Counted from the stretch's first letter, positions 7,612 to 12,843 are shown. The stretch: DNA of 12,843 bases from Actinomyces sp. (GCA_003697065.1 RFFY01000324.1:1-12843); one strand, 5' to 3'. The notes: generated by a model not told the origin, from the letters alone. Numbers and translations are program-made.

Positions 7612-9098
7612 ACCCACACCCCGTCGGGCACGGCGGTCAGGGCGGCGATGTCGGCGCAGCTGTGACCGGCGGGCAGGACCTTGCCGGGATTGGCGCGACA
7701 GGCCGGATCGAAGGCCGACCGCACCCGGGCCTGCTGCTCGAGGTCGACGTCGGAGAAGAAGAGGTTCATGAAGTCGCGCTTTTCGACCCCGATCCCGTGC
7801 TCGCCCGACAGCACCCCACCCGCCGCCAGGGACGCCTCGATGATCTCGGCGCCGGCGGCGTGCACCCGTTCGACCGCCCCGGGCTCGCGGGCGTCGTAGA
7901 TCAGGAGGGGATGGAGGTTGCCGTCACCGGCATGAAACACGTTCATCACGATGACGTCGTGGGCCTCGGCGATGCGGTACACGGCCTCGAGCACCTCGAC
8001 GAGGCGCCGCCGCGGCACGACGGTGTCGTGCAGGTAGTAGTCGGGCTTCACCCGCGAGATGGCGCCGAAGGCGTTCTTGCGCCCCTTCCACAGCAGGGCC
8101 CGCTCGGCGTCGTCGGCCGCCACCCGCACGTAACCGGCGCCGTGATCGCGGGCGATGCGTTCGACGGCGGCGGCCTCGGCGGCCACCCGGCCCGGGGGAC
8201 CGTCGAGTTCGACGAGCAGGACCGCCTCGACGTCGGTCGGGTAACCGGCGTGGGCAAACTCCTCCACGGCGCGGGTGATACGACGGTCCATCATCTCCAG
8301 GGCGGCCGGCACGATGCCGGCGGCGATGACGGCGCCCACCGTCGCCGCCCCGTCGGTCACGGTGTCGAAGCCGAACAGCAGGGTCGTGACGGCGGGCGGA
8401 TCCGGGGTGAGGCGCACCAGCACCGCCGTGGTGATACCGAGGGTCCCCTCGCTGCCCACGTAGACACCCCGCAGGTCGAGGCCCGGCGGCTCGGGGTCCT
8501 CGCCACCGAGTACCACGACCCGGCCGTCGGGGAGCACCACCTCGACGGCCAGCACGTGCTGGGACGTGACCCCCGCCGCCAGACAGTGGGGACCGCCGGA
8601 GTTGTTCGCCACGTTCCCGCCGATGGTGCAGGCCTGCTGGCTCGAGGGATCGGGGGCGTAGTGCAGACCGTGGGCGGCGACGGCACGGGTCAGATCGAGG
8701 TTGATCATCCCGGGCTGGACCCAGGCCCGCCGGTTGACCGGGTCGACCGACAGGAGACGGTTCATCCGGGTGGTCGACACGACGACGGCACCGGCGAGGG
8801 GGATGGCACCGCCGGCGAGGCCCGTGCCCGCCCCCCGGGGTACCAGGGCCCGGTCGTACTCGGCGGCGAGTCGGACCACGGCCTGTACCTCGGCCACGGT
8901 CTCGGGAAAGACGACGGGACCCGCCCGGCCCCCGCCGAAGATGGAGGCGTCGTGGGCGACCAGGCGGCGTTCGGTGGCGTCGACCCGGACCCGGTCCGGC
9001 GACAAGGCGGCGACGAGGGCGGCGACGAAGGGGTCGGAGCGATCGGGTTCGGTCCGACGGGAGCGGCGCCACGCCGGCAGCAAGCGGGTCACGGCCAT
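7608..9098 (-). CDS. glcD: Glycolate oxidase catalytic subunit GlcD
   Basis: This 496-aa FAD-dependent oxidase is the catalytic subunit that converts glycolate to glyoxylate, or a related 2-hydroxyacid such as D-lactate to its 2-oxoacid. The FAD domain has PRGAGTGLAGG (87-97) and a GGNVANNSGGP motif. The C-terminal cap has H389-AGDGN-L-H396 and the G-E433-H434-G-I-G motif, which carry metal-binding and catalytic residues in this family. Length agrees with E. coli GlcD (499 aa). The frame stays open upstream to 9701, but that extension runs antisense through the 9249 gene and is rejected. ATG at 9098 has GGAGA close upstream. It leads glcD-glcE-glcF and is divergent from the PNPOx-like gene. 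A DosR-like box lies 52 bp upstream, though its geometry fits the divergent gene better. Substrate choice between glycolate and lactate cannot be settled by eye. Confidence 0.94.
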   Translation of the reverse strand: MAVTRLLPAWRRSRRTEPDRSDPFVAALVAALSPDRVRVDATERRLVAHDASIFGGGRAGPVVFPETVAEVQAVVRLAAEYDRALVPRGAGTGLAGGAIPLAGAVVVSTTRMNRLLSVDPVNRRAWVQPGMINLDLTRAVAAHGLHYAPDPSSQQACTIGGNVANNSGGPHCLAAGVTSQHVLAVEVVLPDGRVVVLGGEDPEPPGLDLRGVYVGSEGTLGITTAVLVRLTPDPPAVTTLLFGFDTVTDGAATVGAVIAAGIVPAALEMMDRRITRAVEEFAHAGYPTDVEAVLLVELDGPPGRVAAEAAAVERIARDHGAGYVRVAADDAERALLWKGRKNAFGAISRVKPDYYLHDTVVPRRRLVEVLEAVYRIAEAHDVIVMNVFHAGDGNLHPLLIYDAREPGAVERVHAAGAEIIEASLAAGGVLSGEHGIGVEKRDFMNLFFSDVDLEQQARVRSAFDPACRANPGKVLPAGHSCADIAALTAVPDGVWV

Positions 9099-9149
9099 CG
9101 TCTCCAGTCTCGCGCACCGACCGGCGGCCCTCTCCCCCGGGCGGGCTCC

Positions 9150-9163
9150 GGGACCTCGGTCCC
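9150..9163 (+). promoter_or_regulatory. DosR-like box 1 (glcD / PNPOx intergenic)
   Basis: GGGACCTCGGTCCC, an inverted repeat of form GGGAC-N4-GTCCC, is identical to the boxes at 10273 and 11073 and has the half-sites and spacing of the mycobacterial DosR box. Reading towards the PNPOx gene, the hexamer GATCGT (9187-9192) lies exactly 23 bp downstream and could be the -10, which would put the box near -42. Towards glcD no such hexamer exists at this spacing. Confidence 0.7.
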
Positions 9164-9248
9164 TTGGCGAGATCGGCGGGCGGCGCGATCGTGGGGACGA
9201 GCGGGAACGTGGACGCGGACCCGCCCACGACCGAGGAGACGATCGACG

Positions 9249-9665
9249 ATGGAGCACACCGACCTGTACGCCGGACTCGAGGCCCTGACCACGGCCGAGT
9301 GCTGGGACGAGCTCCGCCGGGGCCAGGTGGGCCGTCTGGCCGTCTCCATCGCCGGCCAGCCCGACATCTTCCCCGTGAACTACGCCGTCGACGACGAGAC
9401 GATCGTCATCCGAACGGCTCCGGGGACCAAGCTGGCGGCGGCGATACTCGGGCGCGGGGTCGCCTTCGAGATCGACGAGCTCGATCCCGAGGCCCGCCTG
9501 GGCTGGAGCGTCGTCGTCAAGGGCGAGGCGACCGAGCTGCGCGACCTCGACGAGATCGTGGCCGCCGGCGACCTCGGGATCGAGACCTGGGCCGAGGGCG
9601 ACCGCCAGCGCTTCCTGCGGATCGTGCCGTCGTCGGTGACGGGCCGGCGCATCCCGCCCCACTGA
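9249..9665 (+). CDS. PNPOx-like FMN/F420 split-barrel protein
   Basis: This 138-aa protein belongs to the pyridoxamine 5'-phosphate oxidase-like split-barrel family. Its members bind FMN, F420 or heme and are mostly small oxidoreductases; several unnamed ones belong to DosR-type regulons of actinobacteria. The core runs from the LGRG-like start RRGQVGRLAV through QPDIFPVNYAVDDETIVIRT and PGTKLAAAI to VVVKGEATEL; the P-V-N-Y strand and T-K motif are typical of the Pyridox_ox_2 branch. The length suits a single-domain homodimer. No membrane segment or signal is seen. GAGGAG (9233-9238) lies 10 nt before the ATG. The gene stands alone, divergent from glcD and convergent with the CBS gene. DosR-like box 1 and a -10-like hexamer predict a start near 9199 and hypoxia/redox-type control. 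The cofactor and reaction are unknown. Confidence 0.85.
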   Translation: MEHTDLYAGLEALTTAECWDELRRGQVGRLAVSIAGQPDIFPVNYAVDDETIVIRTAPGTKLAAAILGRGVAFEIDELDPEARLGWSVVVKGEATELRDLDEIVAAGDLGIETWAEGDRQRFLRIVPSSVTGRRIPPH

Positions 9666-9679
9666 GCATCCCGCCCCAC
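9649..9679 (+). repeat. 14-bp direct repeat flanking the PNPOx stop codon
   Basis: GCATCCCGCCCCAC occurs at 9649-9662 and again at 9666-9679, separated only by the stop codon TGA, a 17-bp period. The first copy encodes the last residues (R-I-P-P-H). The second is non-coding. It looks like a local tandem duplication at the 3' end of the gene. Confidence 0.75.
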
Positions 9680-9714
9680 CGACGGGGCACCCCCACCCCA
9701 CCGGGCCCGCCCGG
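9673..9714. terminator. Weak hairpins between convergent PNPOx and CBS genes
   Basis: The 62-nt convergent gap has two short stems: GCCCC-N6-GGGGC (9673-9688) and CCGGG-N4-CCCGG (9701-9714). Both convergent transcripts must end here, so one or both may act as terminators. They are short and lack a T-run, so the assignment rests on position. Confidence 0.3.
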
Positions 9715-9727
9715 CTCAGGTAGCGGC

Positions 9728-10201
9728 TCAGCTGTCGCGGGCCAGGGCCGCCTCCACCGTCTCCAGAAGGGGCTCGAGGATGTCGCGGATGGACACGACA
9801 CCCACCCGCTCACCCGCGGCCTCCTCGCCCTCGGCGTCCCCGGCCTCCTCGCCGGCGCCGTCGGTGTCCGCGGCGTCGTCGCGGACCACGAGATGACGCA
9901 CACCCGCGGTCATCATGAGCCGGGCCGCCTCGCTGATCGGGGCGTCGGCGGAGATCTCGAGCACCTCGCGGGTCATGACGTCGGTGGCCCACACGTCGTC
10001 GATCTCGGCCCCCTCGCCGATGGCGCGCACGATGTCGCGTTCGGTGACGACGGCGGCGGGAGCGCCGGGCTTCACCACGAGCAGGAAGCCGCAGCCGCCC
10101 TCGGTCATCCGGGCGCACAGCTCCCGCAGGGTGTCGTGGGGCGTCGCCGTCAGGGGATCGAAGGCGGCGACGCTGCGGACGGGATCGTCGGGCAACACCA
10201 T
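9728..10201 (-). CDS. CBS-pair protein, Hrp1-like
   Basis: This 157-aa protein consists of two CBS domains, a fold that binds adenosine nucleotides and similar ligands. CBS1 covers about residues 15-65 and ends in T53-E-R-D56-I; CBS2 covers about 75-145 and ends in S137-I-R-D140-I, both with the usual ribose-contacting Asp. No enzyme or channel domain is fused. Stand-alone CBS pairs such as Hrp1 (Rv2626c) are classic DosR-regulon members, which fits the box at 10273. Oddly, CBS2 has an insertion of about 22 residues (110-131) that is acidic and rich in Gly/Ala, just before its last strand. The frame is open to 10933 but that is antisense to the regulator gene; the ATG at 10201 has GGGGAGG just upstream. 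The ligand is unknown. Confidence 0.88.
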   Translation of the reverse strand: MVLPDDPVRSVAAFDPLTATPHDTLRELCARMTEGGCGFLLVVKPGAPAAVVTERDIVRAIGEGAEIDDVWATDVMTREVLEISADAPISEAARLMMTAGVRHLVVRDDAADTDGAGEEAGDAEGEEAAGERVGVVSIRDILEPLLETVEAALARDS

Positions 10202-10232
10202 GAACGGACCTCCCCGGGCGCCGGTGTCGTGC

Positions 10233-10253
10233 CGGGCACCCGCATCGTGCCCG
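10233..10253. repeat. Inverted repeat in the CBS gene leader
   Basis: CGGGCAC (10233-10239) and GTGCCCG (10247-10253) form a perfect 7-bp inverted repeat with a 7-nt loop. It overlaps the predicted -10 (10244-10249) and start region of the CBS promoter. It could be a second operator or an mRNA hairpin; nothing decides between them. Confidence 0.35.
10244..10249 (-). promoter_or_regulatory. Candidate -10 of the CBS gene
   Basis: On the - strand this reads CACGAT, an NANNNT match to the actinobacterial TANNNT -10. It is exactly 23 bp downstream of box 2. Transcription would start near 10237, giving a leader of about 36 nt that contains the GGGGAGG ribosome site. Confidence 0.4.
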
Positions 10254-10272
10254 CTCGGTGACCATCCTGGCA

Positions 10273-10286
10273 GGGACCTCGGTCCC
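10273..10286 (-). promoter_or_regulatory. DosR-like box 2 (CBS promoter)
   Basis: This is the same 14-bp palindrome, GGGACCTCGGTCCC, 71 bp upstream of the CBS start codon and downstream of the regulator gene. Its centre would be near -42 relative to the start predicted from the -10-like hexamer, the position from which DosR commonly activates. Confidence 0.72.
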
Positions 10287-10353
10287 GTCCGCCATCCAGG
10301 GGCCCCGTCTCCAGCGGGCCCGGCGGCACGGGCTCGCGGTGCCCCGGGCGGAA

Positions 10354-11028
10354 TCAGGCGTCGGGTGGTTCGGGGATGTCGTCGCCGAGATGGAGGAGCT
10401 CGGCCCGCTCGGCCATCCGGGCGGCGATCGCCGCCGCCTCGGTGCGTCGCAGGATGCCGAGCTTGGTGAACAGGCTCGAGGTGTAGTTCTTGACGGTCTT
10501 GACCGCCAGGTGCATCTCGTCGGCGATCTCCTGGTTCGACCGGCCCTCCCCGATCAGCTCGAAGATCCGACGCTCCTGGGGGGTGAGGGTCGCCACCCGG
10601 CCCTCGGCCTCGCGCCGGTAGCGGCGCCACGCCATCCGGATCTCGGCGTCGTCGAGAAGCACCCGGCCCTCGGCCACGGCCCGGACCGAGGCCACGATGT
10701 CGTTGCCCCGGACCTCCTTGACGATGTAGCCGGCCGCCCCCGCCGCCCCCGCCTCGATGAGGGCACGGTCGTCGCCGAAGGAGGTGAAGAGCAGACAGCG
10801 GACCTCGGGGGCGGTCACCCGGAGCTCGCGGCACACCTCGATGCCCGAGCCGTCGGGCAGGCGCAGGTCGAGCACGGCGACGTCGGGGCGCAGCTCGGTG
10901 ATGAGGGGGACGGCCTCGGCGGCCGTGGCGCACTGACCGACCACCTCGATGTCGCCCGCCGACTCGAGGAGGGCGGCCAGTCCCTGGCGCACGACCTCGT
11001 GATCGTCGAGGAGCACGACGGTGATCAT
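10354..11028 (-). CDS. devR: NarL/LuxR-family response regulator, DevR/DosR-like
   Basis: This 224-aa two-component regulator has a receiver domain (1-118) and a LuxR-type helix-turn-helix (147-210). Receiver residues D8, D9, D54 (phospho-acceptor), T82 and K104 fall at the same numbers as in M. tuberculosis DevR/DosR, and the stretch DVAVLDLRLPDGSGIEVCREL is very close to it. The recognition helix keeps K177-T-V-K180-N181, matching DosR K179, K182 and N183 that contact GGGAC half-sites, so the three boxes here are its likely targets. It is transcribed away from the kinase gene. Box 3 lies 45 bp upstream of its start codon, implying autoregulation. A TAGCGT -10 sits 7 nt before the ATG and no ribosome site is seen, so the mRNA is probably leaderless. 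The DosR likeness is strong; the physiological signal is inferred. Confidence 0.93.
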   Translation of the reverse strand: MITVVLLDDHEVVRQGLAALLESAGDIEVVGQCATAAEAVPLITELRPDVAVLDLRLPDGSGIEVCRELRVTAPEVRCLLFTSFGDDRALIEAGAAGAAGYIVKEVRGNDIVASVRAVAEGRVLLDDAEIRMAWRRYRREAEGRVATLTPQERRIFELIGEGRSNQEIADEMHLAVKTVKNYTSSLFTKLGILRRTEAAAIAARMAERAELLHLGDDIPEPPDA

Positions 11029-11035
11029 GGCCCCG

Positions 11036-11041
11036 ACGCTA
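11036..11041 (-). promoter_or_regulatory. Candidate leaderless -10 of the response regulator
   Basis: On the - strand this reads TAGCGT, a full TANNNT match. Seven nucleotides separate it from the regulator ATG at 11028, so transcription would begin at or next to the A of the start codon. Box 3 would be centred near -51, farther than for the other three promoters. Confidence 0.5.
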
Positions 11042-11072
11042 GCTGCCGGGTGCCAGGATGCGCCCCCCGGGC

Positions 11073-11086
11073 GGGACCTCGGTCCC
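11073..11086 (+). promoter_or_regulatory. DosR-like box 3 (divergent regulator/kinase promoter)
   Basis: This third exact GGGACCTCGGTCCC lies in the 94-bp region between the response regulator (-) and the 11123-kinase gene pair (+). A single site here could control both arms, giving feedback on regulator and sensor together. A half-site-like GGGGAC (11092-11097) follows 5 bp downstream. Confidence 0.75.
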
Positions 11087-11109
11087 TAGTCGGGGACGAT
11101 CCCACCGCC

Positions 11110-11115
11110 CACACT
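11110..11115 (+). promoter_or_regulatory. Candidate leaderless -10 of the 11123 gene
   Basis: CACACT matches NANNNT, lies exactly 23 bp after box 3, and is followed by 7 nt and then the ATG at 11123. No ribosome site precedes that ATG, so a leaderless mRNA with the box near -42 is the simplest reading. Confidence 0.42.
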
Positions 11116-11122
11116 CGTCGCG

Positions 11123-11665
11123 ATGTTCCTCCACGACTTCGTGCACGTCGATCTCCCTCTCGACGTCGCCGTGGACGCCCTCCCGCGGGCCATCGACCCG
11201 TGGCTGCGCTCCCTGGTGGCGGCCGCCTGGCAGATCGACCGCGAAGAGTGGGTACGCGCCGGGCTCCGTCGCGCCGATCTCACCCCCTCCCACGACTTCT
11301 TCGTCGAGTTCGGTCGACCGCGGGTGCGGGTCGACGGACTCGTCGTGCCCCTGGCCTGGCGGGCAGCAGGAGCCCGCCTGGTCCCCGACGTAGAGGCCGA
11401 TCTCGAGCTCGCCCGCTGCGGCGCCAACCGTTGCGACCTGCAGATCATGGGCCGCTACCGCCTGCCCCCCGACGCCACCCGCACCGCGGCCGAGACGAGC
11501 CTCGCCCACCGCATGGTGGTCAACGCCGTCCGCCGCTTCCTCGAGTTGCTGGCCGCCCGACTGCGCGAGACTGTGGAGAGCGGGGATCCACCCCCGTCCC
11601 GCCCCCACCGCAGCCGAAGGGAACACGGTGACCACCGAGTCGGAGGTCGCAGCATCAACTCGTGA
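11123..11665 (+). CDS. Uncharacterised protein, possibly SRPBCC-like
   Basis: I do not recognise this 180-aa protein with certainty. Its pattern (a first strand FVHVDLPLDVAVDAL, a mid-protein VRVDGLVVPLAW, then LVPDVEADLELARC, NRCDLQIMGRYRLPP, and a long C-terminal helix at about 127-153) resembles the START/SRPBCC ligand-binding fold, which binds small hydrophobic molecules. This is a fold guess only. It has no signal peptide or membrane segment. The last 27 residues are rich in Arg, Pro and Ser, and their codons overlap the start of the kinase gene by 38 bp in another frame, so that tail is probably unconserved. The gene lies directly behind box 3 and shares an mRNA with the kinase, suggesting a role in the same response, perhaps as an effector or accessory to the sensor. 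Confidence 0.75.
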   Translation: MFLHDFVHVDLPLDVAVDALPRAIDPWLRSLVAAAWQIDREEWVRAGLRRADLTPSHDFFVEFGRPRVRVDGLVVPLAWRAAGARLVPDVEADLELARCGANRCDLQIMGRYRLPPDATRTAAETSLAHRMVVNAVRRFLELLAARLRETVESGDPPPSRPHRSRREHGDHRVGGRSINS

Positions 11666-12653
11666 CGCCCTGTGGGCCGCCATGCCCGACGGGATCGTCG
11701 TGGTCGGAGCCGACGGCCGTATCCAGATGGCCAATCCGGCGGCCGACACCCTCTTCGCCGCCGAGCCCGGCGGCCTGGTGGGTCGCAGCATCGAGGACCT
11801 GGTCCCGCCCGAGCTCGCCGAGCGCCACCGCCGCCACCGCGCCGCCTTCGAGCAGCGCCCGACGGCGCGCCCGATGAACGCCTACGACAAGCTCCTCGCC
11901 CGTCGTCTCGACGGCTCCACCTTCCCGGCCCAGATCGCCCTGGCGCCCGTCACCTTGAGGGGTGAGCGCTGCACGGTGGCGACCGTCCGCGACGTCACCG
12001 CCCAGCTCGCCACCCAGGAACGTCTCGCCCGGGCCGTGCGCCGGACCCTGCTGGCCGAGGACCGCGAACGCATCGCCCGCGACCTCCACGACACCGTCAT
12101 CCAGGAGCTGTTCGCCATCGGCATGGGCCTGCAGGCCGTGGTGGGAGAACTCGACGAGACGGCTCCGGCCCGGGCCCGTCTCGACAGCGCCATCGACGCC
12201 ATCGACGACGTCATCCGCACCGTCCGCACCGTCATCTTCGACGTCCACCGCGCCGACGACGACGTCCCCCTGCGCACCCGGGTGGTCGAGACGGTGGCCG
12301 CGGTGGCGCCCTCGTTGGGGTTCGAACCCGAGATCGTGCTGGTGGGCGACATCGACCACCGCATCCCCCCCGTCGTCGCCGAGCATCTCGAGCCCGTCGT
12401 GCGTGAGGCACTCACCAACGTCGCCAAGCACGCCGGGGCGACCTCGGCCACCGTGGCCGTCGAGGTGGGCGACCACCTCGAGGTCCGAGTCGTCGACGAC
12501 GGTCGCGGGCCCGGTGGGCGCCGACCCGAGGGTCGCGGCCTGCTCAATCTCGCCGAGCGGGCCGCCGCGCTCGGCGGGACCTTCCACTTCGGTCCCCGCG
12601 AGCCGTCGGGGAGCGAGATGGTGTGGCGGGTCCCCCTCGGCGACGGGGCCTGA
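11628..12653 (+). CDS. PAS-domain histidine kinase with DevS-like core
   Basis: This 341-aa sensor kinase has an N-terminal PAS domain (about 12-115), a HisKA_3 dimerisation domain and a HATPase_c domain. The phospho-acceptor is H154 in RIARDLHDTVIQELFAIGM, almost the same as the DevS/DosT H-box. The ATP site shows N264 in REALTNVAKHA, D290-D-G-R-G294 and GRGLLNLAERA. No transmembrane helix is present, so it is cytosolic. It should phosphorylate the divergent DevR-like regulator at D54. Unlike DevS/DosT it has no GAF pair. H67 in the PAS domain aligns, by distance to the D-G-S-T-F-P motif, with the heme ligand H200 of FixL, but the FixL Arg206 and Arg220 positions are A73 and D87. The GTG at 11628 has GAAGG upstream and overlaps the preceding gene by 38 bp. 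Signal unknown: oxygen, redox or another ligand. Confidence 0.93.
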   Translation: MTTESEVAASTRDALWAAMPDGIVVVGADGRIQMANPAADTLFAAEPGGLVGRSIEDLVPPELAERHRRHRAAFEQRPTARPMNAYDKLLARRLDGSTFPAQIALAPVTLRGERCTVATVRDVTAQLATQERLARAVRRTLLAEDRERIARDLHDTVIQELFAIGMGLQAVVGELDETAPARARLDSAIDAIDDVIRTVRTVIFDVHRADDDVPLRTRVVETVAAVAPSLGFEPEIVLVGDIDHRIPPVVAEHLEPVVREALTNVAKHAGATSATVAVEVGDHLEVRVVDDGRGPGGRRPEGRGLLNLAERAAALGGTFHFGPREPSGSEMVWRVPLGDGA

Positions 12654-12762
12654 CGGTCGCGCCGGCGCCGCCCCGGGAACAGGCGACCCCCCCGGCGGGT
12701 TGACGGGGCGACACCACACAGAGGCGACATCCCCGTTACCGTCGTCCCCGAGGATCGCCCCC

Positions 12763-12843
12763 ATGCCCGTTAAGGTCGAGAAGGACGCCCTCTCCGGGAC
12801 CGAGACCACCGGCCACGAGTGGGACGGCATCAAGGAATTGAAC
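12763..12843 (+). CDS. ccoP: Cytochrome cbb3 oxidase subunit CcoP, N-terminus (partial)
   Basis: Only 27 codons are present before the window ends. The segment ETTGHEWDGIKELN matches the conserved beginning of CcoP (FixP), where TGHxWDGIxELN precedes the first membrane helix. CcoP is the diheme c-type cytochrome subunit of the cbb3 oxidase, a terminal oxidase used at low oxygen. GAGGA (12750-12754) lies 8 nt before the ATG. The 109-bp gap after the kinase gene holds a possible -35 TTGACG (12700-12705) but no convincing -10 and no full DosR-like box. No ccoN or ccoO lies to the left, so either they follow to the right in unusual order or this is a separate CcoP-like cytochrome. The call rests on about 14 residues. 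Confidence 0.72.
   Translation, partial: MPVKVEKDALSGTETTGHEWDGIKELN

Noticed and set aside
9099..9701. Upstream extension of the glcD reading frame
   Set aside because: It runs antisense through the PNPOx-like gene and lacks family motifs; ATG at 9098 gives a normal GlcD.
10202..10933. Upstream extension of the CBS reading frame
   Set aside because: It lies in another frame of the response-regulator gene on the same strand. The ATG at 10201 has a strong ribosome site.
12796..12807. GGGACCGAGACC within ccoP as a fourth box
   Set aside because: Its left part matches the box but the right half-site GTCCC is missing, and it lies inside the coding region after the start codon.
11655..12833. 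Long open frame opposite the kinase gene
   Set aside because: It is composition-driven noise opposite a kinase with all its catalytic boxes intact.
1..12843. CRISPR arrays, tRNA/rRNA genes, transposases, prophage genes
   Set aside because: No regularly spaced repeats, RNA gene signatures, transposase-like proteins or terminal inverted repeats were seen.

Overview
The window is high-GC bacterial DNA (about 70% by eye) packed with genes whose codons end in G or C. Tat-exported lipoprotein transport, an oligoribonuclease, GTG starts, apparently leaderless promoters and a DevR/DosR-type regulator suggest a free-living, aerobic or microaerobic actinobacterium, possibly of the Acidimicrobiia. The phylum is an inference. 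The left edge (about 1-66) consists of long C and G runs and may be low-quality contig-end sequence. The right edge cuts a gene after 27 codons.

Layout. (1) 151-1851: orn (oligoribonuclease) and an MBL-fold hydrolase, both on the + strand and closely spaced. (2) 2040-5306: a complete TRAP transporter in the order small permease, large permease, Tat lipoprotein binding protein; the binding protein resembles the 2-oxoacid/lactate (TakP) type. (3) 5405-9098, - strand, convergent to the transporter: glcDEF, the three-subunit glycolate/2-hydroxyacid oxidase, with two identical 4-bp GTGA overlaps. Transporter and oxidase together look like an uptake and oxidation module for small 2-hydroxy or 2-oxo acids. 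(4) 9150-12653: a small two-component regulon with a pyridoxamine-phosphate-oxidase-like protein (+), a CBS-pair protein (-), a DevR-like response regulator (-), an unrecognised protein possibly of SRPBCC type (+), and a PAS histidine kinase with a DevS-type catalytic core (+). (5) 12763-end: the first 27 codons of what looks like ccoP, a subunit of the high-affinity cbb3 cytochrome oxidase.

The main result is in region 4. The exact palindrome GGGACCTCGGTCCC occurs three times, each in a promoter region: 9150-9163, 10273-10286 and 11073-11086. It has the GGGAC-N4-GTCCC form of the mycobacterial DosR (dormancy) box, and the response regulator keeps the K-T-V-K-N recognition-helix residues of DosR. 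Exactly 23 bp downstream of each box, towards the PNPOx, CBS and 11123 genes, is an NANNNT hexamer, which would centre each box near -42. I infer a self-contained DosR-like regulon. Its sensor has a PAS domain instead of the heme GAF domains of DevS/DosT, its kinase and regulator genes are divergent rather than in one operon, and it lies between a 2-hydroxyacid oxidase and a low-oxygen terminal oxidase. The signal and the outer limits of the regulon cannot be read from the sequence.
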